DNA of 64,000 nt from Sediminibacterium ginsengisoli (lineage in GTDB: Bacteria; Bacteroidota; Bacteroidia; Chitinophagales; Chitinophagaceae), in the NCBI GenBank assembly GCA_945901845.1, contig CAMDLR010000007.1, positions 18,459 to 82,458 on the forward strand, given 5' to 3'. Position 1 is the stretch's first letter. Each line of letters begins with the position of its first letter. A program made the position numbers and the translations under genes. This document shows, one piece after another, positions 27,101 through 35,320 of the stretch. The notes beneath the pieces are model-generated. The model did no database searches and had not been told where the DNA came from. It was given only the letters and a program-made list of their open reading frames with translations.

Positions 27101-27862
27101 TTACTTATTTAAGTATAATTCAAAGGTATCACCTCTTAATCCAACGCGCATAGCTTCAAGTGCAATAATCTCATGAGGCGGAATATTACCTAGGTTTACA
27201 TTGCAACCAATGAGTTCTAAGAAGTAGAGTTGCTGTGCTTTTTGCGGCGCTTCCCAAATTATTTTTTCGGCAGGAATTTGCGTTAAAATTTCTTGAACGA
27301 GTCCTTCACGTACTTCTCCACTGCCTCTATAAATACCCACATTGCCCGCTTCGCGCGCCTCCGCAATAACATAGGTTGCACCAGCCTCTAACTCAGCACG
27401 CATGAGTTCGATCCATTTGTAGGGTGGAATAATATGCGCAGCATCTTTGCTGCCTACTTCACTTAAAATGGTAAAGTGTTTTGCTAATTTTTCGATGTAT
27501 CCGCATTTTTCGGTGTGCGGAATACTAATCGATCCATCACTAACTTCCATGTATGTAATCCCATAATCTTTACATATACTAACGTAATCATCAAATTGCC
27601 CTCGTACTAAAAATGCCTCAAATAAAGTGCCTCCAAAATAAAGCGGAATATTATAAGACTGATAGGCTTCTATTTTTTGCTTGAGATTTGGAGTAACAAA
27701 AGAAGTTCCAAATCCTAACTTAATCACATCAGAATGCGGGGCACCAACGCTCATGAAATTATGTACTTCGTTTATGCTTAACCCCTTGTCCATGATCATG
27801 GTTAATCCTGAAGTTCTTGGCTGTGTGGTACGTTCTGGAATTTGTGATAAGTTAAAATTCAT
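27101..27862 (-). CDS. ComA-type phosphosulfolactate synthase
   Basis: 253 residues of the phosphosulfolactate synthase (ComA) family, a TIM barrel that adds sulfite to phosphoenolpyruvate. Conserved blocks: SGLTMIMDKGLS, DVIKLGFGTSFV, YFGGTLFEAFLV, YMEVSDGSISI, GATYVIAEAREAGNVGIY and WEAPQKAQQLYFLELIG. In archaea this opens coenzyme M synthesis. In Bacteroidota a route to sulfonates such as cysteate for sulfonolipids is possible, but neither comB nor comC is nearby. The next gene is aroE, 6 nt away. A TATTTTTG box lies 23 nt upstream. Confidence 0.85.
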   Translation of the reverse strand: MNFNLSQIPERTTQPRTSGLTMIMDKGLSINEVHNFMSVGAPHSDVIKLGFGTSFVTPNLKQKIEAYQSYNIPLYFGGTLFEAFLVRGQFDDYVSICKDYGITYMEVSDGSISIPHTEKCGYIEKLAKHFTILSEVGSKDAAHIIPPYKWIELMRAELEAGATYVIAEAREAGNVGIYRGSGEVREGLVQEILTQIPAEKIIWEAPQKAQQLYFLELIGCNVNLGNIPPHEIIALEAMRVGLRGDTFELYLNK

Positions 27863-27884
27863 AGTTCCGATTTTTACTGAAATG

Positions 27885-27892
27885 CAAAAATA
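27885..27892 (-). promoter_or_regulatory. Candidate -7 box for the comA-like gene and aroE
   Basis: Minus strand TATTTTTG, matching TAnnTTTG, 22 nt before the ATG. No TTTG at the usual -33 distance; one lies too close. Confidence 0.35.
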
Positions 27893-27940
27893 AGTTAAAC
27901 AAATGACTTTTTTAAGCTGATTCTAGGGACCACATGCATA

Positions 27941-29362
27941 CTATATCTTCCTTCGACGCTTAAACCTTGCAATAACGTCTACCACCTGAGAATTTTGAAG
28001 AATAGAGGGTCTAACGTCAATGAATTTTTTTAATAGCTTAGGGCTGGCTGCCATGGCCTGCTCAAGTAAAATTAAGCCCTCCTTTGATTTGCCAATGATA
28101 AATAAGATGGCACTCTGGTAAAATAAAAATATAGGCTTATAATCGGTAGCGACAAGTGCATTATTACTTTGCAAAAAGGCTTCATCAAAATATTCTGCAG
28201 CAAGTAAGCAATTGATTAACGCCTCCCACCCCGAAACATTTTTAGGCTTATGCTTAACAACAACGCCAAAATAATGCACCGCTTCTTTAAATTGGCCAAG
28301 GTTCAATTTGCATTCTCCCATAGCCAAATTGTATTCTGTAATGGCACGGTGCATGCGCATTGCATTTTCAAGTTGTTTAATAGCCGGCTGCCACTGCTTT
28401 TCTAACATGTATGTGGTAGCAATTTTATAATACAACTTACTGTCATCAGGATTTAGATGTACTGCTTTTTTGTAATAAAATCTTGCCTGCGCTATTTTTC
28501 CCATTTTATGATAACAATGTCCAATAGCCTCATAAATCACATCTTCAGGTCGTGTGAGTGATACTACTTTTTCAAGCACTTCAACAGCTTCTTTATATTT
28601 ACGAAGGCGCAAATACGCATCGCCCATATTTCGGTATGCGTAGTCAAATTTATCGTCAATTGCTACAGCATATTGATAGGCATCAATTGATTTTTCGTAG
28701 AGTTTTAAACCTTGATAAGCAGCAGCCAAATTAAACCAAGCAAGTTCACTATAAGGTAGTTGATCAATTATTTTTTGATGCAGCTTAATACTTTCTTCAT
28801 TACGCCCTGTATAGTCGGTCCAAAAACAAATTTTATACAACGCTTCTTCATTGGCTGGCTCTTGTTCTAAAATCAGCACTAAACAATCAAATACTTTTTC
28901 AAAAGATTCATAATCGTCGTAAACATCCGCTAGTTCAAAAAGTAAATCCACTTTTTCATCCCCTTCAAATTTGTACATAGCAGCTTCCAAAAGTTCGGCA
29001 GCTTTTTCTGGTTGATCGAGGGCCAAATAGGCATCCGTTTTTAAAATATAAAGGTCAATATCTGAATTATCGAAGAGTTCGGATGTTTCAAGAATGTCAA
29101 GTGCTTCGAGATAACGTTTATCAACAATCAATAAATCGGCCTTTTTAATCATGAGTGCCGAGGCAAAAGGAAATTGAGACAATCCAATTTCAACGGCTTC
29201 TAGCGCCTCTTTTACATCGTCTTTTTCGTCGAAATAGTCGATTATGCGTAAAAATGAGTCTTCTTCTAGAAATCGGTGCTGGCGGCCAAGTTTAAGATTA
29301 CGGTACTGCTGGAGCAGTTCTTTGAGTGATTCCCGGTCTTCTTGGTATCTGTTTTGGCTCAT
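27941..29362 (-). CDS. TPR-repeat protein
   Basis: 473 residues made largely of tetratricopeptide repeats, with no signal peptide, so probably cytoplasmic. Repeats are clearest at YSELAWFNLAAAYQGLKLYEKSIDAYQYAV, FDYAYRNMGDAYLRLRKYKEAVEVLEKV and IYEAIGHCYHKMGKIAQARFYYKKAV, each 34 residues in phase. TPR solenoids are protein-protein adaptors; the partner is unknown. The C-terminus ends in a basic RFKRRRKI. It stands alone between the comA-like gene and a divergent small secreted protein gene. Confidence 0.88.
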   Translation of the reverse strand: MSQNRYQEDRESLKELLQQYRNLKLGRQHRFLEEDSFLRIIDYFDEKDDVKEALEAVEIGLSQFPFASALMIKKADLLIVDKRYLEALDILETSELFDNSDIDLYILKTDAYLALDQPEKAAELLEAAMYKFEGDEKVDLLFELADVYDDYESFEKVFDCLVLILEQEPANEEALYKICFWTDYTGRNEESIKLHQKIIDQLPYSELAWFNLAAAYQGLKLYEKSIDAYQYAVAIDDKFDYAYRNMGDAYLRLRKYKEAVEVLEKVVSLTRPEDVIYEAIGHCYHKMGKIAQARFYYKKAVHLNPDDSKLYYKIATTYMLEKQWQPAIKQLENAMRMHRAITEYNLAMGECKLNLGQFKEAVHYFGVVVKHKPKNVSGWEALINCLLAAEYFDEAFLQSNNALVATDYKPIFLFYQSAILFIIGKSKEGLILLEQAMAASPKLLKKFIDVRPSILQNSQVVDVIARFKRRRKI

Positions 29363-29453
29363 TTTTGAAAGGAATTAACCTAAAATAGACCAAAAATCAA
29401 GGTTTTCCAACAATCTACACAACAATTTATAAACATATCTGGTGAATTAACGA

Positions 29454-29491
29454 TTTGATAATTGTGAAACAATTAAGATTCCATACCTTTG
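29454..29491 (+). promoter_or_regulatory. Promoter-like element, nearly leaderless
   Basis: TACCTTTG at 29484-29491 is an exact -7 match; TTGTG at 29463-29467 (spacing about 17) or TTTG at 29454-29457 (26) could be the -33 element. The ATG at 29497 is only 5 nt after the -7 box. Confidence 0.55.
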
Positions 29492-29496
29492 TAACA

Positions 29497-29856
29497 ATGA
29501 AACGCAGTAAACTTTTACTTACATTAACGCTAACCTTTACCCTACTAGTTGGGGTACAACTTGGCTATGCTGCGTTTACACTTAGTGGAATTACTACTGA
29601 AAAAAGAGGCAAACAATCAAAGTTTACCCTCAAAAATTTAAACTTACTTAATTCTAAAAGTTTGTCTTACAGCTCGCTTAAGGCAACCATGCAATATAAG
29701 AGTATTCAAACTTTAGGACTTCAATTAAAAGGGAACAATAATACTGAAATAAACTCGATGCTTCGTTTTGACAACGGCAATAGTTCATTTGTATTCCCAT
29801 ATAAGTTTAAAGTAAAAGTACCTAAGTTCAAGACGCCTTCTCCAGCATCAAACTAG
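29497..29856 (+). CDS. Small secreted protein of unknown function
   Basis: 119 residues from the ATG at 29497; a longer frame (from 29455) would place the promoter inside the gene. A signal peptide (MKRSKLLLTLTLTFTLLVGVQLGYA) is clear, cut near residue 25. The mature part is short and basic, with FTLKNLNLLNSKSLSYSSL and a Lys/Pro-rich end (KFKVKVPKFKTPSPASN). No family was recognised. A typical periplasmic or surface protein profile is all that can be said. Confidence 0.7.
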   Translation: MKRSKLLLTLTLTFTLLVGVQLGYAAFTLSGITTEKRGKQSKFTLKNLNLLNSKSLSYSSLKATMQYKSIQTLGLQLKGNNNTEINSMLRFDNGNSSFVFPYKFKVKVPKFKTPSPASN

Positions 29857-29877
29857 TATTCGCTATCTTCCTTATTT

Positions 29878-30531
29878 CTACTCTACTGGAATAATCCGGT
29901 ATCCTTTTGTGGGAATATCAAATTTAGATGCAGCAACAGGATTATATAAATTAATTTGCGTTGCCCTGAAAATTGTTTTTACACCTGCACCATCAATCAT
30001 TTCATAGCCAAGTACAAATCCTGGAATATCCTTAAACATATATTCATATTCTCGAACAGATGGAATGATAGCACTAGTAAAGTATACTGTTACTATGTCT
30101 CCATTTTTGAACTGCAATAGCCCCTTTTTGCAAGGATAATCTAATATAGAAATTGAATCATTGGTGTATTGTATTTGAATACTATCGAGAGGTGCGTTTA
30201 CCTTACGCCACTGCTTGCTATTTAAAGAAGTCATGTATTTGTCTTCTCCAAATGAGCGTAAAACTGTTGCTGTTACAGTTGTTTTGTTATAAATCGTAGT
30301 TTGTGCATAAGCTGGTGCTACAAGATCAACACGGGCACTATTACTTTTTATATACACCGTCTTTAAGGCTTTTTCTTGAACTTGAGCCATGCCTATACTT
30401 GATTCCACCTTATAAACAACTGTACACTCCGCAACAATACGCTGTTGGGCAAAACTAGCTTGCAAAAAAAATAAACCAATTAATATCGTGATACCTTTTT
30501 TCAGAAAAGTGTATTTTAAAAAAAGCCCCAC
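29878..30531 (-). CDS. Secreted GLPGLI-like protein
   Basis: 217 residues with a signal peptide (GITILIGLFFLQASFAQ). The mature chain is beta-rich and contains KDIPGFVLGYEM, which recalls the GLPGLIL motif of the Bacteroidota GLPGLI family, and a Cys in DYPCKKGLLQF at the position where that family reads YKCKKA. So it is probably a divergent member; function unknown. The start is awkward: the only upstream initiation codon is a GTG at 30531 inside the yidC terminator. Alternatively it starts at a non-ATG codon nearer the signal peptide (for example CTG at 30504). Confidence 0.7.
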   Translation of the reverse strand: MGLFLKYTFLKKGITILIGLFFLQASFAQQRIVAECTVVYKVESSIGMAQVQEKALKTVYIKSNSARVDLVAPAYAQTTIYNKTTVTATVLRSFGEDKYMTSLNSKQWRKVNAPLDSIQIQYTNDSISILDYPCKKGLLQFKNGDIVTVYFTSAIIPSVREYEYMFKDIPGFVLGYEMIDGAGVKTIFRATQINLYNPVAASKFDIPTKGYRIIPVE

Positions 30532-30550
30532 TTAAAATAGCAGGGCTTTT
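30521..30550 (-). terminator. Intrinsic terminator downstream of yidC
   Basis: AAAAGCCC and GGGCTTTT pair around a 14-nt loop; on the minus strand TTTTAAAA-type T-rich sequence follows. It begins 4 nt after the yidC stop and overlaps the apparent start of the next gene. Confidence 0.8.
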
Positions 30551-30553
30551 TAA

Positions 30554-32398
30554 TTATTTTTTCTTAGGCGTTTTATCTTTTAAGTCCTGTAACTTTTTTT
30601 GACTCTGTTGCATTTGCTCAAAACGATTCTGCCATTTACTTTTAGCTTTTGGCGTTTTTCGTTTTTCATCCATCTGTGCTAAAATTTTATCATGGTTGAT
30701 GATATAATTTTGAATCACAAATTGTAAGCCTAATGTTACAAGGTTTGAAACCGTATAATACCAGGTTAATGCTGATGGTAATCTATTAAAGATGAAAAGT
30801 AACATGAACGGGAAAATATATGGCATATACTTAAGCGCTGGGTTATCCTGCGTTGGCGTCATGCTCATGTTGTAAATAGAAATAAGGAAACTTGTCAATA
30901 CCGCAGTAATGGTAAACAAACTAATATGATCCCCAAAACCTAATGGAATACTAAACGGAAGGGTAGCAATAACGTCATAGCTTGATAAATCTTTACTCCA
31001 TAAAAAGGCCTGCCCTCGAAGCGCAATGTGGGAATTAAAGAAACTATATAATGCAAAGAAAATTGGGATTTGAAGAAGCGCTGGAATACAACCGCCGAGA
31101 GGATTTACACCGGCTTCTCTAAACAATTTCATTTGCTCCATCGCAAAACCCTGCTTATCTTCTCCAAATTTTTTCTTAATGGTATCTAGCTCTGGCTTCA
31201 ACACCTTCATTTTAGCGCCACTTAAATAGCTACTATAGGTTAATGGAGAAGTAACAAGTCTGATAAATAAGGTCAGTAACAATACTACCCAACCATAATT
31301 TGAAACAAAGCCAGCAAAGAAATCAAACACCGGCATAATAATGTACTTGTTAATAGGACGAACAAACGAATACATATCTCTACCTAAATTAACAATACGT
31401 TCCATTTCTGGCGCTTGCTTTTTTAAGATTTCGAAATCTGAAGGACCACTGAATAATTGTAAAGCCACTTTATTTGTTGCTGCTTGTGGCAATTTGATTT
31501 GTAACTCAGTTTTTGTTGTAGCCAGCTTACTAGAACTATCTGTATAGCGAGACCAGTTTACGGCACCCGAATTAAAACTGTTTTTTGCAATAAGCGTAGT
31601 ATTAAAAAACTGCTGCACCACACTTACCCACTGTACCGGCTTTTCAAAAGTTTTTTCGTTATTCGCTGATATATAATCAAACTCATTTCCCTCAGAAAAA
31701 CAAATATTAGACATCTGCCTTTCATATTCGGCAGTTCTTTCGAGCTGACTGGTTTCAGACAACCATGTAAAATTAAGCACCCCAGCTGTTAATAATTGAT
31801 TGGCGCCTACCAACTCAATATCCCAATCAAGTGCATAGGAATTTGGACGTAATGTATAGGTATGAATGATTGACGTACCAGTAGCAGATGCAATGACAAA
31901 TTTGATGGAAGTAGACCCGTCTTGTGCTTTAGTTAATGTAGAAGGCGTGAAATATAAATCAGATGATTGAGCTGTTTTATTATCGGCAGTGTTAACCGCG
32001 TAGCCCATTTGATTTTGCTGAACAAGTTTAACGGCAGCACTATCCTGAGTTGTATATTTTTTTAAGGTTACGCTTTTTACCTGACCTCCCTTGTTGGTTA
32101 ATACAACACTGATTAAATCATTTTCGAGCGTTACCGTTGTGTCTTTGCCTAGTGCAGCCTTAGCAAAATTTCCTGCAGTAGCAATTTTAGCGATTGAATC
32201 TCTTTGTAAAGAATCAATTTTAGCTGCTACAACATCTTGAGGCTTTACGAGTTTGGCTTGCGCCTTAGCAGTAGAATCTTCTTGTTGTTTTTTGAAAGCA
32301 ACGAGCGCCGTTTGCTGCTGGTTGGTATACCAGAAATAGGAAAAAAATAAGATTCCTAACAAAACAAATCCTATGAGCGAGTTCTTATCAGACTTCAT
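30554..32398 (-). CDS. yidC: Membrane protein insertase YidC
   Basis: 614 residues, the long Gram-negative form. TM1 (about residues 8-24, IGFVLLGILFFSYFWY) is followed by a large periplasmic domain to about residue 350, then the conserved five-TM insertase core with GWVVLLLTLFIRLVTSPLTY, containing the hydrophilic-groove Arg, and GVNPLGGCIPALLQIPIFFALYSFF. The C-terminus is basic (KDKTPKKK), as in ribosome-binding tails. It inserts inner-membrane proteins with or without Sec. A TACCTTTG box precedes it and a hairpin terminator follows. Confidence 0.96.
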   Translation of the reverse strand: MKSDKNSLIGFVLLGILFFSYFWYTNQQQTALVAFKKQQEDSTAKAQAKLVKPQDVVAAKIDSLQRDSIAKIATAGNFAKAALGKDTTVTLENDLISVVLTNKGGQVKSVTLKKYTTQDSAAVKLVQQNQMGYAVNTADNKTAQSSDLYFTPSTLTKAQDGSTSIKFVIASATGTSIIHTYTLRPNSYALDWDIELVGANQLLTAGVLNFTWLSETSQLERTAEYERQMSNICFSEGNEFDYISANNEKTFEKPVQWVSVVQQFFNTTLIAKNSFNSGAVNWSRYTDSSSKLATTKTELQIKLPQAATNKVALQLFSGPSDFEILKKQAPEMERIVNLGRDMYSFVRPINKYIIMPVFDFFAGFVSNYGWVVLLLTLFIRLVTSPLTYSSYLSGAKMKVLKPELDTIKKKFGEDKQGFAMEQMKLFREAGVNPLGGCIPALLQIPIFFALYSFFNSHIALRGQAFLWSKDLSSYDVIATLPFSIPLGFGDHISLFTITAVLTSFLISIYNMSMTPTQDNPALKYMPYIFPFMLLFIFNRLPSALTWYYTVSNLVTLGLQFVIQNYIINHDKILAQMDEKRKTPKAKSKWQNRFEQMQQSQKKLQDLKDKTPKKK

Positions 32399-32417
32399 GT
32401 GTGTATATATTGAAGGG

Positions 32418-32425
32418 CAAAGGTA
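32418..32425 (-). promoter_or_regulatory. Candidate -7 box for yidC
   Basis: Minus strand TACCTTTG, the same octamer as at rpsL, fusA and rpsJ, 19 nt before the yidC ATG. It lies between pyrG and yidC, so yidC need not depend on the pyrG promoter. No clear -33. Confidence 0.5.
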
Positions 32426-32469
32426 CTAGTTGAAACGTAGATTCATTACCGATCCATTAATAATTAGGG

Positions 32470-34089
32470 TTATTTAGCAGAATTTGAGGCCTGATAGAGC
32501 TTTGCAGCCGCTATAAAGCTAACAAAAAGTGGCGCTGGGACTTCTGCCGTACTCTTTAATTCGGGGTGATACTGAACCCCAATAAAAAATGGATGATTGG
32601 GAAGCTCCACTATTTCAACTAGGCCCGTTTCAGGATTTTTACCACTCGCTACAAGTCCGGCTTTCATAAAAGCGTCATAATAATCGTTGTTAAACTCATA
32701 ACGGTGACGATGGCGCTCTGTTATAGAAGTAGCTCCGTATATTTTATGCGCTAGTGTTCCAGCTGTAATTTCACAAGGGTATGCACCAAGACGCATGGTT
32801 CCGCCCATCATTTTAATTTTCTTTTGTTCCTCCATCATATTGATAACAGGATTGGAAGTTTTAGCATCCATTTCGGTCGAATGTGCATCTTTTAAACCAA
32901 GAACATTTCGTGCATATTCAATAACAGACATTTGCATACCTAAACAAATACCAAAGAATGGTAAATTATTTTCTCTTGCATACTGCACGGCATGAATTTT
33001 TCCTTCAATACCTCTGTTACCAAAGCCAGGTGCTACTAATAAACCATCGAGGCCTTCTAATTTTTCTGAAACATTATCATGCGTCAAGTGTTCACTATGC
33101 ACATTCACAACAATTACTTTTACCTCGTTAGGTGCACCAGCATGAATAAAGCTTTCTAAAATTGATTTATACGCATCTTGTAGTTCAATATATTTTCCAA
33201 TGAGTCCAATACGCACTTCAGATTTTGGATTTTTTAACTTTTGTAAAAAGCCATTCCACTTATCTAAATTAGGTGCGCCGTACCCATTGATATTTAATTT
33301 TTTCAAACAAATCAAATCGAGCTTTTCACGAAGCATTAAAATAGGCACTTCGTAAATGGTTGAAGCGTCCATGGCTTCAATAACTGCGTCTTGCTTAACA
33401 TTACAGAAAAGCGCAATTTTTCTCTTGATTTCATCATTTAATGGTTCTTCTGTTCTGCAAACAATGATATCTGGATGCACACCTGTTTCACTTAACATTT
33501 TCACACTGTGCTGCGTAGGTTTTGTTTTTAACTCTTTAGCTGCACGCAAATAAGGAATGAGCGTGAGATGCACGACCATTACGTCTTCTTCTGGGAGCTC
33601 CCACTGCAATTGACGAACTGCTTCAATAAAGGGCAAACTTTCAATATCACCAACAGTTCCACCAATTTCAGTTAATATAATGTCATATTTGCCGGTTTCA
33701 CCAATCAACTTCATCCGGTGTTTGATTTCATCGGTAATATGGGGAACAACTTGAACTGTTTTACCTAAAAAATCACCTGCTCTTTCTTTATTAATTACGG
33801 TCTGATAAATACGACCCGTAGTTACGTTATTAGCCTGGGTGGTATGAATGTTTAAAAAACGTTCGTAGTGCCCTAAATCCAAATCCGTTTCTGCACCATC
33901 TTCGGTAACATAACACTCTCCATGTTCGTACGGATTTAAAGTACCAGGATCCACGTTAATGTATGGATCAAATTTCTGAATGGTTACTGTAAGTCCTCTA
34001 GACTGTAATAATTTTGCGAGCGATGCTGCAATGATTCCTTTTCCTAAGCTACTTGTAACGCCGCCCGTAACAAAAATGTACTTTGTCAT
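32470..34089 (-). CDS. pyrG: CTP synthase
   Basis: 539 residues. The N-terminal synthetase domain (VTGGVTSSLGKGIIAASLAKLL, GTVGDIESLPF) phosphorylates and aminates UTP. The C-terminal class I glutamine amidotransferase has nucleophile Cys382 in FFGICLGMQ and the His-Glu of VQYHPEL. It catalyses the last step of CTP synthesis. The start ATG is preceded by a promoter and a leader of about 115 nt that contains a hairpin followed by a T-rich tract and a 16-codon uORF. Confidence 0.97.
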   Translation of the reverse strand: MTKYIFVTGGVTSSLGKGIIAASLAKLLQSRGLTVTIQKFDPYINVDPGTLNPYEHGECYVTEDGAETDLDLGHYERFLNIHTTQANNVTTGRIYQTVINKERAGDFLGKTVQVVPHITDEIKHRMKLIGETGKYDIILTEIGGTVGDIESLPFIEAVRQLQWELPEEDVMVVHLTLIPYLRAAKELKTKPTQHSVKMLSETGVHPDIIVCRTEEPLNDEIKRKIALFCNVKQDAVIEAMDASTIYEVPILMLREKLDLICLKKLNINGYGAPNLDKWNGFLQKLKNPKSEVRIGLIGKYIELQDAYKSILESFIHAGAPNEVKVIVVNVHSEHLTHDNVSEKLEGLDGLLVAPGFGNRGIEGKIHAVQYARENNLPFFGICLGMQMSVIEYARNVLGLKDAHSTEMDAKTSNPVINMMEEQKKIKMMGGTMRLGAYPCEITAGTLAHKIYGATSITERHRHRYEFNNDYYDAFMKAGLVASGKNPETGLVEIVELPNHPFFIGVQYHPELKSTAEVPAPLFVSFIAAAKLYQASNSAK

Positions 34090-34102
34090 AAATTAAATTC
34101 AT

Positions 34103-34153
34103 CTAGTTATAAAAATAAAATGCACGCAATAGCAGGGCTATTGTGCACTCCAT
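34103..34153 (-). promoter_or_regulatory. pyrG leader hairpin with overlapping 16-codon uORF
   Basis: On the minus strand the hairpin at 34121-34147 (TGCA plus CAATAGC / GCTATTG plus TGCA, 3-nt loop) is followed by TTTTATTTTTAT, the form of an intrinsic terminator, 32 nt before the pyrG ATG and downstream of the promoter at 34213-34243. An ATG at 34153 opens a 16-residue frame (MECTIALLLRAFYFYN) that crosses the hairpin and stops at 34103. Translating it would melt the hairpin. This suggests an attenuator, but both could be chance. Confidence 0.45.
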
Positions 34154-34212
34154 TTTTACATGGTTAAAATTGTTTTGACCTGATTTAAAAGGGAAATTTA
34201 TTAGAGGTCATA

Positions 34213-34243
34213 CAAACCTACATTAATTAAAAGGACCCGCAAA
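34213..34243 (-). promoter_or_regulatory. Promoter of pyrG
   Basis: Minus strand: TTTG (34240-34243), 19-nt spacer, TAGGTTTG (34213-34220). Both elements and the spacing fit the Bacteroidota consensus. The predicted start site near 34207 leaves a leader of about 115 nt. Confidence 0.75.
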
Positions 34244-34292
34244 GCGTTTGCGTCTTGAATCGAAAAAATAATAGGAAATGTGAATAAAAAAG

Positions 34293-35297
34293 TTAATAAA
34301 TAAGGCCTTTTTGAAGATAATTGACCACGTAATCCTGAACCCCATCTTCGAGACTCGTAAACCCGCCGTTATATCCCGCCAACTTCAGTTTTTCCATGTT
34401 GGCTTCGGTAAAATACTGGTAGGTATCTCTAATATCTTTTGGCATGTCTATAAACTCGATATTGGGCTCCAATCCAAGACCAGCAAAAGTAGACCTTACT
34501 AAATCTATAAAGCTTCGAGCCTCACCTGTACCTAAATTATAAAGCCCATTTTTTGTAGCGGGCCATTTTTTATCCAGCATTGATTCCAGCATCCATCCTA
34601 TTACCGCCACAACATCTTTAACGTAAATAAAATCACGGAGCTGTTCTCCATCTTGGTAATCCGGTTTATGGCTCTTGAACAACTTTACTTTTCCAGTTTC
34701 TTTAATTTGATTAAAAGCATGGAAAATAACACTTGCCATTCGGCCCTTATGGTATTCGCCAGGGCCATAGACGTTAAAGAATTTTAATCCTATCCAATGA
34801 GCAGGTCCTTCCGTTTGCGCCAGCGCCCACTTATCAAATTCATTTTTACTTACACCATATGGATTTAATGGCTTAAGCCCTGCAATACCTTCGTGGTCAT
34901 CGTTGTAGCCATTTTCACCAGCACCATAGGTTGCGGCCGATGACGCATACATCAGTGGAATATTTTTTGCAGTACAGTACTGCCAAATTAGTTTTGAATA
35001 CTCGAGGTTAAGCGCTTCATGCACACTGTAATCAAACTCGGTGGTATCAGTTCTTGCACCTAAATGTATACAGGCATCAATTTTTGTTTCCGTCCTTTCT
35101 AACCATTCAAACAAAGAAGACCTTTCTACGATGTGATCGTACATCTTTCCTTCCCAGTTTATTCTTTTTGCTTCGACACCAAAATCATCCACTAAAATTA
35201 AATGATGATACCCTTGCGCATTTAAATAACCCGCCATACACGATCCAATAAATCCTGCAGCACCTGTAACGATTATTGTTGAAGGATTTGTTGTCAT
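34293..35297 (-). CDS. hldD: ADP-L-glycero-D-manno-heptose 6-epimerase
   Basis: 334 residues, an extended-SDR epimerase of lipopolysaccharide heptose synthesis. TGAAGFIG (residues 11-18) is the NAD(P) motif; YGVSKNEFD supplies the Tyr-Lys pair, and HLGARTDTTE plus LKFFNVYGPGEYHKGRMASV are typical of HldD/RfaD. The ATG at 35297 (MTTNPSTIIV) was chosen over a TTG six codons upstream. It lies 23 nt after purL and probably shares its transcript. LPS-specific use is inferred from the family. Confidence 0.9.
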   Translation of the reverse strand: MTTNPSTIIVTGAAGFIGSCMAGYLNAQGYHHLILVDDFGVEAKRINWEGKMYDHIVERSSLFEWLERTETKIDACIHLGARTDTTEFDYSVHEALNLEYSKLIWQYCTAKNIPLMYASSAATYGAGENGYNDDHEGIAGLKPLNPYGVSKNEFDKWALAQTEGPAHWIGLKFFNVYGPGEYHKGRMASVIFHAFNQIKETGKVKLFKSHKPDYQDGEQLRDFIYVKDVVAVIGWMLESMLDKKWPATKNGLYNLGTGEARSFIDLVRSTFAGLGLEPNIEFIDMPKDIRDTYQYFTEANMEKLKLAGYNGGFTSLEDGVQDYVVNYLQKGLIY

Positions 35298-35320
35298 GAA
35301 AAAATGTTCGGGCAAATAAA

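Noticed and set aside
34090..34292. Small RNA or tRNA in the pyrG-hldD gap
   Set aside because: No cloverleaf; the signals are a promoter and a hairpin leader that belong to pyrG.
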